The notes under the pieces are model-generated. The model ran no database searches. It was given only the letters and a program-made list of their open reading frames with translations, and was not told where the DNA came from. Positions 1 through 6,620 of a stretch of 7,527 nucleotides of DNA are shown piece after piece (position 1 is the first letter of the stretch; each line of letters starts with the position of its first letter). This DNA is from an uncultured Bacteroidota bacterium (GTDB taxonomy: Bacteria; Bacteroidota; Bacteroidia; NS11-12g; UBA955): the NCBI GenBank assembly GCA_903959115.1, contig CAJBVU010000105.1, positions 1 through 7,527 on the forward strand, written 5' to 3'. The position numbers and the translations under genes were made by a program.

Positions 1-1518
1 GACAAAAAGTTCACGAACAATTCGTTTTATACTTTCGCTCCTGGCAAGGTGAAGTCCACCGATGCGTCTTTATCTCAAGGCTTCAACATCCACCGAAACG
101 GCACATTTTACGTGAAGGCAGGTAGCAGTTCTTATTTACCATTGGCGTTGGTGTATACGTTTCATGGCGATGTTGCCGGGACCGACAATCACGCGATTTA
201 TGTACAAATCAACAATGAAACACCGCTCAAATACGATTTGAATGCATTGAGCGCTCAAGATTATCGCACAGGTTTGTTGGTGCCTTCAATTTTGAGAAAT
301 ACAGCGGCTGGCGATTATATCAAAATCAGGGCGTGGACGGGCTTGAACTCGGGTGGGGCGGATGAAAATCCTTCCAACGATACTTGCACCACGATTTTCA
401 AATACATCGCTCAGAATCAATACGAAATCACAAAGGGACCCTTGTTGATTGAGTTTTATACGGCAACCTGGTGCCCAACTTGTCCGATTTTACGCAATTA
501 TATCGATTCGATGAAGTTGAATGAGAATTCATTTAATATTATCGTGGAGCATCACGTGAACGATTATATGAACAATCCGCTTGCACCGGGAACGTATGAT
601 TCATTGCCGTTTTTGATCATAAATCGCGAATACAATCCCATTGCACAAGGGGTGAAGCCCGCTGTTTTGGCCAAGCAGATTGGCGTTCAAGCCAAAGTCA
701 ATTACCAATTAGTAAACATGAAATTTGAGTCGATGCAATTCAATCAAGCCACCGGTAAAATCACGGGTAAGCTTACCGCAACGATGGCGGATTACCATGC
801 CAAATCCACTTTGCGATTAGGGGTGATGTTGAAGGAAAGGGATGTGCGGGGATTGGGTTCTGGGTGGGACCAACGAGTGGATGTCACTGCGACGTTGGAT
901 TCGCATTCGATATTTTTTCAAAAGAACAAGACGTTGTCGGGCTATCATCACGACAATGTGATTTGGAATGTGGCCGGCGGAAAACACGGTAAGAATGGAT
1001 TTGGCGTGGCAGATGAAGTCATTCCTTCGGGGTCTACCGTTTCCTATGATTTTACGTTAACGGTTCCGGATACGATTTTGAGTTTGGGCATACCCAATGC
1101 GGCGGATTTTGGTCCTTATGGCGCGGTGAAAGCCCGATACAAACCGGCAGATTATAGTGTGGTGGGTTTTGCGGCGGACGATTGGAGCGCGGGGATCAGT
1201 GAGACGGTGAATAATGGAAATTTTGGGTCAGCGATCATCTCTGCCATAGAGCAAAAAGTTTGGAATGTACGTGCCTCAACGCAGAGTATAAATCAGGCAG
1301 TTCCATTTGTGTTATATCCCAATCCTGCAGCGGGTCAGGTGCACATTCAAATTGAAGCCAACATTTATTCCGTTACCGTTTTGGATCTGATGGGTCGTGT
1401 TGTAAAAAACAACGGTTCAGAATCCACCATTGATTTAACGGGAATGTCGGCTGGAACATACCTTGTTCGCATAAAAACTCCCCAAGGCGAGGGTGTTTCT
1501 CGATTGATTGTTCAGTGA
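1..1518 (+). CDS. Omp28-like thioredoxin-fold protein with T9SS sorting domain, 5' partial
   Basis: The frame is open from base 1 to the TGA at 1516-1518 (505 residues in the window), so the gene starts upstream. The GTG at 49 is only an internal codon. In order, I see an Ig/CARDB-like beta domain (about residues 20-130), ending in a stretch typical of such domains (GDYIKIRAWT, then an NP-ND segment). A thioredoxin-like domain follows, beginning 'LLIEFYTATWCPTCP' with C158 and C161 as the CPTC site and an LPF segment further on. Next is a beta-rich region (about 225-410). The C-terminal T9SS type A sorting domain (about 434-505) opens with VLYPNPAAGQ, has LDLMGRVV, and ends YLVRIKTPQGEGVSRLIVQ. 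This order matches the Omp28-related outer membrane protein family. I infer export by Sec, then by the type IX system to the surface. The redox role of CPTC is inferred; the substrate is unknown. The next gene converges on it after 37 bp. Confidence 0.88.
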   Translation, partial: DKKFTNNSFYTFAPGKVKSTDASLSQGFNIHRNGTFYVKAGSSSYLPLALVYTFHGDVAGTDNHAIYVQINNETPLKYDLNALSAQDYRTGLLVPSILRNTAAGDYIKIRAWTGLNSGGADENPSNDTCTTIFKYIAQNQYEITKGPLLIEFYTATWCPTCPILRNYIDSMKLNENSFNIIVEHHVNDYMNNPLAPGTYDSLPFLIINREYNPIAQGVKPAVLAKQIGVQAKVNYQLVNMKFESMQFNQATGKITGKLTATMADYHAKSTLRLGVMLKERDVRGLGSGWDQRVDVTATLDSHSIFFQKNKTLSGYHHDNVIWNVAGGKHGKNGFGVADEVIPSGSTVSYDFTLTVPDTILSLGIPNAADFGPYGAVKARYKPADYSVVGFAADDWSAGISETVNNGNFGSAIISAIEQKVWNVRASTQSINQAVPFVLYPNPAAGQVHIQIEANIYSVTVLDLMGRVVKNNGSESTIDLTGMSAGTYLVRIKTPQGEGVSRLIVQ

Positions 1519-1555
1519 TTCTAATTTGGGTTGCTGCAATTCAGTGCATCAATTT

Positions 1556-3658
1556 TCATTGCAAACTACAATTGTCCAGCGCGATTTCTAGGGCTTGCTG
1601 AATGTGCTCCACTGGTGCAAAGCAGGTCTGATTTGCGCATACCTCGATTTGCTTTTTCTGCGCCTCATTTTTAAATTCGATGGTTGCCCAACTGGGCAAG
1701 TGCTTTACAATTTCTAGCGTTTCGGCCGATGTCCATTCTCCCTTTGGGTTGTTGGCTTTGTTTTCCAATTTGATGTGGCAGCCGCCGAGGGTGATGGCTT
1801 GCGCGAGTTTCGACCAATTGAAATACCAGCCGGGGTTTTGAATCATTGACTTGGTGACCTGATTGAGCAGGGTTTTCGACAGTTCAATATATTCCAGATT
1901 TGATGTCATTGTCCCCACTTGGAACAGGCAGTGGGCCAGCACGGAATTGGGCGAAGCAATCACATCGTCGTTTAAATCGCTTTTTCTCACAATCAGCGCC
2001 TCGCCGTTGTCGGGTGTAAAGGCCAATTGCTGGGTTTGGGAATTGTAAAATAGCTCGATGGATTTCTGGATAAGGATTCCCGCTTTTGTCAGGTAGTCTT
2101 GGTTTTTAGTGATGGTGTAGGCGGACAGCAATCCTTCGCAGAAACAGGCGTAATCCTCGAGGAAGCCAGAGATTTTGGTGATGCCATTTCGATGGATGCG
2201 CAGGAGTTCGTTGTTCTGCCAGAATGTAGACCACATCCAATCGGCCAGTGCTGTTGCTTTCTCGCCATAATTTGTGTTTTGCAGGAAAAGAGCGGCATCG
2301 GCCAAGGCTTTTAGGTACAGGGCATTCCAGCTGCAGATCGCTTTATCGTCGAAGCTCGGACGAATCCGGCTGTCTTGGTATCGTTTGATTTTTTGTTTGA
2401 TGCTGAGCAGTCTTGGATGATACTCGGCGGCGGTGAGTCCGGATTTTTCGAGTACTTGCAATGGGGCTAAGGGTTGATGCAGGATGTTATAGCCATGTTC
2501 CCAATTGCCATCTTTTTGGATGTTGAATTGGATTTCGGCTAGGGCGAATTCCTCCTCGCTGAGAATGGTGAGGAGTTCTTCGCGGGTAAAGACGTAAAAC
2601 TTGCCTTCCATGCCTTCTGAATCCGCATCCAGGGCGCTTCCGTAACCGGCGTGGGTATGATTGTGCCCCTCGCTCCGCTCGGGACCACCCTCCACCGCAT
2701 GGCCACCCTTCAACCCAAGTTCCTCCTCGCAAAAATGAATACACTCCTCTGCAATTTGTTTGTACAACGGCGCATCACTCCATGCAAAGGCCCTGGCATA
2801 CAAGGAAATCAACTGCGCATTGTCGTACAGCATCTTCTCAAAATGCGGTGCAAACCATTGGGCGTCTGTGCTATATCGACAAAAACCGCCACGAATCGTA
2901 TCGTAAATGCCGCCATTGCTCATTTTAATTAGGCTCAAATGCAGGAAATCCTTGGCACTTTCATCGTCGGTGAGCAGGTGGTAATCCAAGATGTATTCGT
3001 ACTGACCTGGCAATGGGAATTTGGGCGCGCGATTGGGTCCGCCATCCACCCAGTCCAAGTTCTCGGCCAGTGTTGTGAATTGTTCCAGCAGTTGGGCGCG
3101 ATGCAAAGGGTCCGAACTCTCCGAATCCCATCGGTTCAGCGCATCCAACTTCTGCTGAATCTTACCCGCGTAATCATGGGCCTTGTCCGGTTCCTCCCGA
3201 TACACCTTCGCCAATTGCTCGATGATCTGTTGCCACTGTGCTTTTGGGAAGTATGTCCCCGCATAAATCGGCTGCCCGTTGGGAAGACAAATGGCGTTCA
3301 AGGGCCAACCCCCGCGGCCTGTCATGAGCTGACATGCATCCATATAAACCATGTCGATGTCTGGCCTTTCCTCCCGATCCACCTTAATGCTAATCAAATG
3401 GTGATTCATGATTTCGGCGGTTTCGAAGTCTTCAAAACTCTCGTGTTCCATCACATGACACCAATGGCAGGTGCTGTAGCCAATGCTCACCAAAACCAAT
3501 TTATTTTCTGACTTGGCCCTCTGCCAAGTGAGGTCGCTCCATTCCTCCCAAGCCACCGGATTGTAGGCGTGCTGGAGCAGGTAAGGGCTGCTGGCGTGGA
3601 TGAGTGCGTTGGGCTCGTTTTGCAATGAATTGTGGTTTGATGGCGGCGATTGGGTCAT
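1556..3658 (-). CDS. DUF255 / YyaL / SPATA20-type thioredoxin domain protein
   Basis: 700 residues with no signal peptide, so probably cytosolic. The N-terminal DsbH/DUF255 thioredoxin-like domain shows the family hallmarks: NALIHASSPYLLQHAYNPV (residues 17-35), the CHWC site (C64, C67) followed by HVMEHESF, DREERPDID (94-102), GGWPLN (116-121) and GTYFP (134-138). The second half is the alpha/alpha-barrel part, with GGFCRYSTD...WFAPHFEKMLYDNAQL (257-283) and SALDADSEGMEGKFYVF (341-357). The tail carries the usual paired cysteines (C674, C679). Family members are widespread, but their reaction is not settled; the barrel resembles N-acylglucosamine epimerases. The ATG at 3656-3658 is chosen because the hallmark N-terminus follows it closely and AAGGAAG lies about 11 bases upstream on the minus strand. 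Residues 319-337 are an unusual in-frame insertion rich in His and Gly. It diverges from the gene at 3694, sharing a 35-bp gap. Confidence 0.95.
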   Translation of the reverse strand: MTQSPPSNHNSLQNEPNALIHASSPYLLQHAYNPVAWEEWSDLTWQRAKSENKLVLVSIGYSTCHWCHVMEHESFEDFETAEIMNHHLISIKVDREERPDIDMVYMDACQLMTGRGGWPLNAICLPNGQPIYAGTYFPKAQWQQIIEQLAKVYREEPDKAHDYAGKIQQKLDALNRWDSESSDPLHRAQLLEQFTTLAENLDWVDGGPNRAPKFPLPGQYEYILDYHLLTDDESAKDFLHLSLIKMSNGGIYDTIRGGFCRYSTDAQWFAPHFEKMLYDNAQLISLYARAFAWSDAPLYKQIAEECIHFCEEELGLKGGHAVEGGPERSEGHNHTHAGYGSALDADSEGMEGKFYVFTREELLTILSEEEFALAEIQFNIQKDGNWEHGYNILHQPLAPLQVLEKSGLTAAEYHPRLLSIKQKIKRYQDSRIRPSFDDKAICSWNALYLKALADAALFLQNTNYGEKATALADWMWSTFWQNNELLRIHRNGITKISGFLEDYACFCEGLLSAYTITKNQDYLTKAGILIQKSIELFYNSQTQQLAFTPDNGEALIVRKSDLNDDVIASPNSVLAHCLFQVGTMTSNLEYIELSKTLLNQVTKSMIQNPGWYFNWSKLAQAITLGGCHIKLENKANNPKGEWTSAETLEIVKHLPSWATIEFKNEAQKKQIEVCANQTCFAPVEHIQQALEIALDNCSLQ
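2648..2704 (-). repeat. G+C-rich in-frame insertion in the DUF255 gene, resembling a dispersed palindromic element
   Basis: This 57-bp stretch codes for residues 319-337 (GHAVEGGPERSEGHNHTHA) between EEELGLKG and GYGSALDADSEG. In the family these two parts normally lie almost next to each other, separated by a short Gly-containing turn. It is about 70 % G+C. On the plus strand its core, at 2667-2683, reads CCCTCGCTCCGCTCGGG, an imperfect palindrome (CCC..GC / GC..GGG). The hexamer GGGTGG (minus strand) occurs twice, 18 bp apart, at 2690-2685 and 2708-2703. The reading frame is kept. I infer a small repeat (REP-like) that landed in the gene, or local expansion. No second copy is visible in this window, so the mobile-repeat idea is untested. 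Confidence 0.4.
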
Positions 3659-3675
3659 TTTTGCGTAGGCTTCCT

Positions 3676-3683
3676 TAACTTTG
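3676..3683 (+). promoter_or_regulatory. Candidate Bacteroidota -7 box (TAACTTTG)
   Basis: TAACTTTG matches the Bacteroidota housekeeping -7 consensus TAnnTTTG exactly. It sits in the 35-bp gap between the divergent genes at 3658 and 3694. A possible -33 TTG is at 3650-3652, 23 bases upstream and inside the first codons of the minus-strand gene. Transcription from this box would begin only a few bases before the ATG at 3694, giving an almost leaderless mRNA for the two-gene unit 3694-4928. For the opposite strand I see only a one-mismatch box (GACCTTTG, minus strand 3715-3708), which would lie inside the 3694 gene. Confidence 0.45.
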
Positions 3684-3693
3684 TTACTATACG

Positions 3694-4314
3694 ATGAAAT
3701 CGTTTTTCAAAGGTCGTCTCGGAATGCTAATTCTCATCACAATTGTGACGATTCTTCCGAATTATGCCCAAACGGATAGTGCTGGCGCATCGCATCGCAT
3801 CAACCAAGATACCTCGATTTTGAAAAAAATGGGGTCGGAAGTTTCCAATGCGGTGGGGGACTTGTTTCATACCAAACGAGATTCCAGTGCTGTAGTTTTT
3901 GCTTTCGATACCAAAGAGCAGGCGCTGGATACTTTGATTTTTTGGTTGCTCATGAAACGACCCTCGATGGGGAATGGGTATTTGCCCAAGCAGATTTTTA
4001 TCGACCAATGGCGAACCCACGATACCACCACATTTTTAAAAGTGGTTGAGGGGAATTGGCTCACCTATCAGTTTCATTTTAAAAAATCGCTGTTGAAAAC
4101 ACAACTCATGATGAAGCGGAGTAAGGTGAATTTTAAAATGGCGGAAGTGGTTCCGCGGCCAAAGGTTACGCTGAGTGTGGCGGGCGACGGGATCACCAAA
4201 TATGATTATACGGTGAAATATAAAAAGTTAAAGTATGTTTTGACGTTTCAACTTTGGTGGATCGATGGGAAAGGGTATTGGGTAAACGAAGTCACATGGG
4301 GTATCGGCGTATAA
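3694..4314 (+). CDS. Exported protein of unknown function
   Basis: 206 residues; I do not recognise the family. Residues 1-26 form a clear Sec signal peptide: a basic start (MKSFFKGR), a hydrophobic stretch (LGMLILITIVTILP) and a likely cut after NYAQ. The mature part has no cysteine. It contains an N-terminal polar segment (about 27-60), a mixed helical segment around ALDTLIFWLLMKRPS, and a C-terminal half rich in beta-prone, aromatic and basic residues (YDYTVKYKKLKYVLTFQLWW). It is likely periplasmic or attached to the outer membrane. The ATG at 3694 gives a complete signal peptide, and a TAACTTTG promoter box ends 10 bases before it. Its last 19 bases overlap the start of the redoxin gene, which implies co-transcription and a possible joint role. 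A small folded beta-barrel or lipid-binding-like domain is possible, but this is a guess. Confidence 0.8.
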   Translation: MKSFFKGRLGMLILITIVTILPNYAQTDSAGASHRINQDTSILKKMGSEVSNAVGDLFHTKRDSSAVVFAFDTKEQALDTLIFWLLMKRPSMGNGYLPKQIFIDQWRTHDTTTFLKVVEGNWLTYQFHFKKSLLKTQLMMKRSKVNFKMAEVVPRPKVTLSVAGDGITKYDYTVKYKKLKYVLTFQLWWIDGKGYWVNEVTWGIGV

Positions 4315-4928
4315 TTGGTGTTGTTATTGCCTTAAATTTTTGGGTGCTGGGTTTGTCTCAGATAAGATCTGCATCAGATTCAGTAATCAATAAACAGTTT
4401 CATATCGTTCAGCCATTTTCTTTAAAGAGCGTTTCGGGTGAATTTGTGGGTATGTCAACCTATCCTGAAGCCAAGGGAATGATTGTCGTTTTTACCTGCA
4501 ATCACTGTCCATTTGCCAAGTTATACCCCGAGCGAATGAACGAATTGCATCGAAAATATGCTGCCAAAGGGATTCCGTTGTTAGCAATCAGTAGCACCGA
4601 TACTGTGTTGTTTGAGGAGGATGGGTTTGCAGAGATGCAGAAAGTAGCCCAGCAGCAAGGGTTTGTTTTTCCGTATTTGTTTGATGCAGAGCAAACGGTG
4701 GTTCAAGATTTTGGGGCGCAAAAAACACCGCATGCATTTTTACTTGCGCGCTCGGAAGAGGGGTGGAAAATTGTTTATTCGGGCAGCATCGACGATAACG
4801 GAGCGGACCCATCGGCGGTGAAACACAAGTACGTGGAAGACGCTGTAAGGGCTGTATTAAAGCACAAAAAAGTAAAAGTCGCTCATACCTCTAGCATTGG
4901 CTGTTTCATTCATATTCGAAAGAATTAA
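4296..4928 (+). CDS. Exported redoxin (peroxiredoxin-like thioredoxin-fold protein, CNHC type)
   Basis: 210 residues from the ATG at 4296, which gives a signal peptide (residues 1-22, a basic GYRR start, then a hydrophobic core ending GLSQ). A TTG at 4254 would extend the frame but would bury that signal, so I reject it. The AhpC/TSA-redoxin domain shows VVFTCNHCPFAKLYPERM (C68 and C71 as CxxC), AISSTDT, a DGFAEMQKVAQQQGFVFPYLFDAEQTVVQDFGA segment and TPHAFLL with the expected cis-proline. The tail, IGCFIHIRKN with C203, matches the conserved IGC-x-I end of the peroxiredoxin-like family that carries the CNHCP motif. It probably acts as a thiol-disulfide or peroxide-handling protein in the periplasm; the substrate is unknown. 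The start lies within the upstream gene (19-bp overlap) with no strong Shine-Dalgarno, so translation is likely coupled. Confidence 0.9.
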   Translation: MGYRRIIGVVIALNFWVLGLSQIRSASDSVINKQFHIVQPFSLKSVSGEFVGMSTYPEAKGMIVVFTCNHCPFAKLYPERMNELHRKYAAKGIPLLAISSTDTVLFEEDGFAEMQKVAQQQGFVFPYLFDAEQTVVQDFGAQKTPHAFLLARSEEGWKIVYSGSIDDNGADPSAVKHKYVEDAVRAVLKHKKVKVAHTSSIGCFIHIRKN

Positions 4929-5011
4929 ACGATGCGCGAAATTTGTCGTCTTTGAATTGTCTAGTAAACCGAGGTGATTCAAAAAAATGTCGTCTAAGGG
5001 ACGTCAAAGAA
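4929..5011 (+). promoter_or_regulatory. 83-bp leader of the sulfatase gene
   Basis: This leader holds a strong Shine-Dalgarno (GAGGTGAT, 4971-4978), a run of seven A (4981-4987) and a 10-codon reading frame starting at 4987. TCTTTGA at 4949-4955 is complementary to TCAAAGA at 5004-5010, directly before the sulfatase ATG. CGTC/GACG (4991-4994 with 5000-5003) could form a small inner hairpin. The octamer TGTCGTCT occurs at 4944-4951 and 4988-4995. I find no exact TAnnTTTG box; CGTCTTTG at 4947-4954 keeps only the TTTG half. Whether the sulfatase has its own promoter or is read from the upstream pair is open. The pairing could arise by chance. Confidence 0.35.
4971..4978 (+). promoter_or_regulatory. 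Strong Shine-Dalgarno sequence
   Basis: GAGGTGAT closely matches the anti-Shine-Dalgarno complement. It lies 8 bases before the ATG at 4987 but 33 bases before the sulfatase ATG at 5012. It therefore fits a start at 4987 and not the sulfatase start. Such a strong site stands out, because the other starts in this window have weak sites or none and Bacteroidota often do without them. Confidence 0.45.
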
Positions 5012-5019
5012 ATGCATAA
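4987..5019 (+). CDS. Candidate 10-residue leader peptide overlapping the sulfatase start
   Basis: ATG at 4987 opens a frame coding for MSSKGRQRNA and stops with TAA at 5017-5019. That overlaps the sulfatase ATG (5012-5014) in another frame, an arrangement suited to translational coupling. It is preceded at good distance by GAGGTGAT. The peptide is basic and has no recognisable motif. An alternative is that one base is missing in the 4990-5016 stretch. In that case this ATG would be the true sulfatase start and these residues the basic beginning of its signal peptide. Very short frames arise easily by chance, so confidence is low. Confidence 0.25.
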   Translation: MSSKGRQRNA

Positions 5020-6616
5020 GAAATTAGGACTCTGGGCTGTCATCGCAATTTGTCAGATTGTGAGCGTCCAACAAACCCAAGCACAATCGGCGCGTAACGT
5101 AATTTTGGTGATTGCCGATGATTTGGGCAGTGATTTTTGCGGCTTTAGCGCCTATCATTTGGATACGGTAAAAATGCCCAATGTTCGGAGACTTTTGGCG
5201 CGAGGCGTACATTTCGAAAATCTTTGGTCGAACCCCTTGTGTTCCCCCACCAGGTCAGGGATTATTACCGGACGTTATAGTTTCAGGACTGGCGTAGGGG
5301 ATGCCATCGGCGGATTGGGAGAAGCGGAGTTGGACACGGGTGAGTTAACGATTCCTCGTATATTGAAGCGCAGCAATGCAAATATCGGCACCGCGAACAT
5401 TGGAAAATGGCATTTACAGGCGGCTAGCCCCAAAACAAATTGGAAATTCCCTAATGCCATGGGTTACGATTTGTTCGCCGGGAATTTTGTGGGGACGCTT
5501 CCCAATTATTCGAGTTACATGCATATCATCAACGGCGTGGGAGCCACGAGTACCAATTATGCGACCACAGAACAAGTGAATGAAGCCGCAGCATGGATAA
5601 AAACGCAAAAAGACAAGCCATTTTTTCTGTGGTTGGCCTTCAATGCCCCGCATACGCCTTACCATTTGCCTCCGGCGGGATTGCATAGTTACACCTCGCT
5701 AACGGGAACTGCAGCGGATATTACTGCCAACAAAGTGTTGTATTTCAAGGCAATGGTAGAAGCCATGGACCATGAGTTGGGTCGGCTGTTTGATACATTG
5801 CAGAAGTACAATTTGTGGGACAATACGGATATTATTTTCATTGGCGACAATGGCGATGATCCGGCAGTGGCGCAAAGCGGGTCGGCCAAAGGGAGCGTTT
5901 ACAACGACGGCGTTTCGGTGCCTCTGATTATCTCCGGACCTACGGTGGTGGCACCCAATCGTTCAACAACCGCCATCGTGAATACCCAGGATTTGTTTGC
6001 CACGATTTTGGAATTGATGAAGGTCAGTAATTGGTCGTCGCAGATTTCTGCTTCCAAGCCGGTGGATTCAAAAAGTTTGATGCCCATTATCAAGAATCAG
6101 AGCAATAAGGTCAGAGATTGGACGTTTACGGAGATTTTCAAAAATACGCCAGCTACGGGCGACGGCAAGGCGATGCGGGATTCGGATTACAAATTGTTGG
6201 ATTTTGATAACGGAACGCAGAAGTTCTATAACCTTACCTTGGATCCTCAAGAGGCGAAGGATTTATTGCCGGGGACGTTGAGCGCAACTGATAAGCAGCA
6301 TTACGCTTATTTGTGCGATGAGATGTCGAAGTTGGTTGGCATCAATCGATTCTGCGACTTGACCGGTGCGGGGGTGAAAGAACCTATTTTACCCGAGGGT
6401 CGTTGGCAGGTGCAGCCCAACCCATTTGAAAAGGGATTGTCGGTGTTGCCAAATGTCCCCAGACATTATCGTTTGAGCAATGCGTTGGGAGAATTGATAT
6501 ACGAAGGCGAGAATCTATCGGAACAGGACTTTTCCGCGATAGCAACAGGATTTTATTTATTGGTTGCTCGGGATATTGCCACCGGAGAGATTCAGAAGTT
6601 CAAGTTGATGAAATAA
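5012..6616 (+). CDS. Exported type I sulfatase with T9SS sorting domain
   Basis: 534 residues from the ATG at 5012, which gives a signal peptide (MHKKLGLWAVIAICQIVSVQ, with a likely cut after TQAQ). A TTG at 4943 would add 23 residues and spoil the signal. Type I sulfatase (alkaline-phosphatase superfamily) residues are visible: metal-binding D36-D37 in VIADDLG; the formylglycine motif C77-S-P-T-R81 followed by SGIITGRY; K132 and H134 in GKWHL; H214 in NAPHTPY; D279-N280 in GDNGDD; and K293 before YNDGVSVPLI. Cys77 must be oxidised to formylglycine by a maturase encoded elsewhere. The C-terminus (about 464-534; QPNPFEKGL...GFYLLVARD...IQKFKLMK) is a T9SS type A sorting domain, so the enzyme is probably released or held on the cell surface. 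The substrate, perhaps a sulfated polysaccharide or small ester, cannot be read from the sequence. No polysaccharide-use genes are adjacent. Confidence 0.93.
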   Translation: MHKKLGLWAVIAICQIVSVQQTQAQSARNVILVIADDLGSDFCGFSAYHLDTVKMPNVRRLLARGVHFENLWSNPLCSPTRSGIITGRYSFRTGVGDAIGGLGEAELDTGELTIPRILKRSNANIGTANIGKWHLQAASPKTNWKFPNAMGYDLFAGNFVGTLPNYSSYMHIINGVGATSTNYATTEQVNEAAAWIKTQKDKPFFLWLAFNAPHTPYHLPPAGLHSYTSLTGTAADITANKVLYFKAMVEAMDHELGRLFDTLQKYNLWDNTDIIFIGDNGDDPAVAQSGSAKGSVYNDGVSVPLIISGPTVVAPNRSTTAIVNTQDLFATILELMKVSNWSSQISASKPVDSKSLMPIIKNQSNKVRDWTFTEIFKNTPATGDGKAMRDSDYKLLDFDNGTQKFYNLTLDPQEAKDLLPGTLSATDKQHYAYLCDEMSKLVGINRFCDLTGAGVKEPILPEGRWQVQPNPFEKGLSVLPNVPRHYRLSNALGELIYEGENLSEQDFSAIATGFYLLVARDIATGEIQKFKLMK

Positions 6617-6620
6617 TTGG

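Noticed and set aside
49..51. GTG as the start of the Omp28-like gene
   Set aside because: The same frame is open back to base 1 and would leave no signal peptide, which a T9SS cargo needs. The gene is cut by the window edge.
1519..1555. Terminator between the convergent Omp28-like and DUF255 genes
   Set aside because: The 37 bp contain short repeats of CAGTG and TGCA but no stable hairpin followed by a T run.
2651..2932. Plus-strand open frame of 93 codons covering the G+C-rich insertion
   Set aside because: It is also antisense to DUF255 coding sequence, with no family features. Its composition simply mirrors the insertion and the flanking codons.
2939..3511. Long plus-strand open frame of 190 codons opposite the DUF255 gene
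   Set aside because: It lies wholly antisense to a well-conserved coding region. Its translation has no recognisable domain and it has no ribosome site, so it is a by-product of the codon pattern on the other strand.
4254..4295. Upstream TTG start for the redoxin
   Set aside because: It would put 14 charged and polar residues in front of a good signal peptide that begins at the ATG at 4296.
4943..5011. Upstream TTG start for the sulfatase
   Set aside because: It adds 23 residues with two cysteines and many charges before a normal signal peptide, and the SD at 4971 lies within it.
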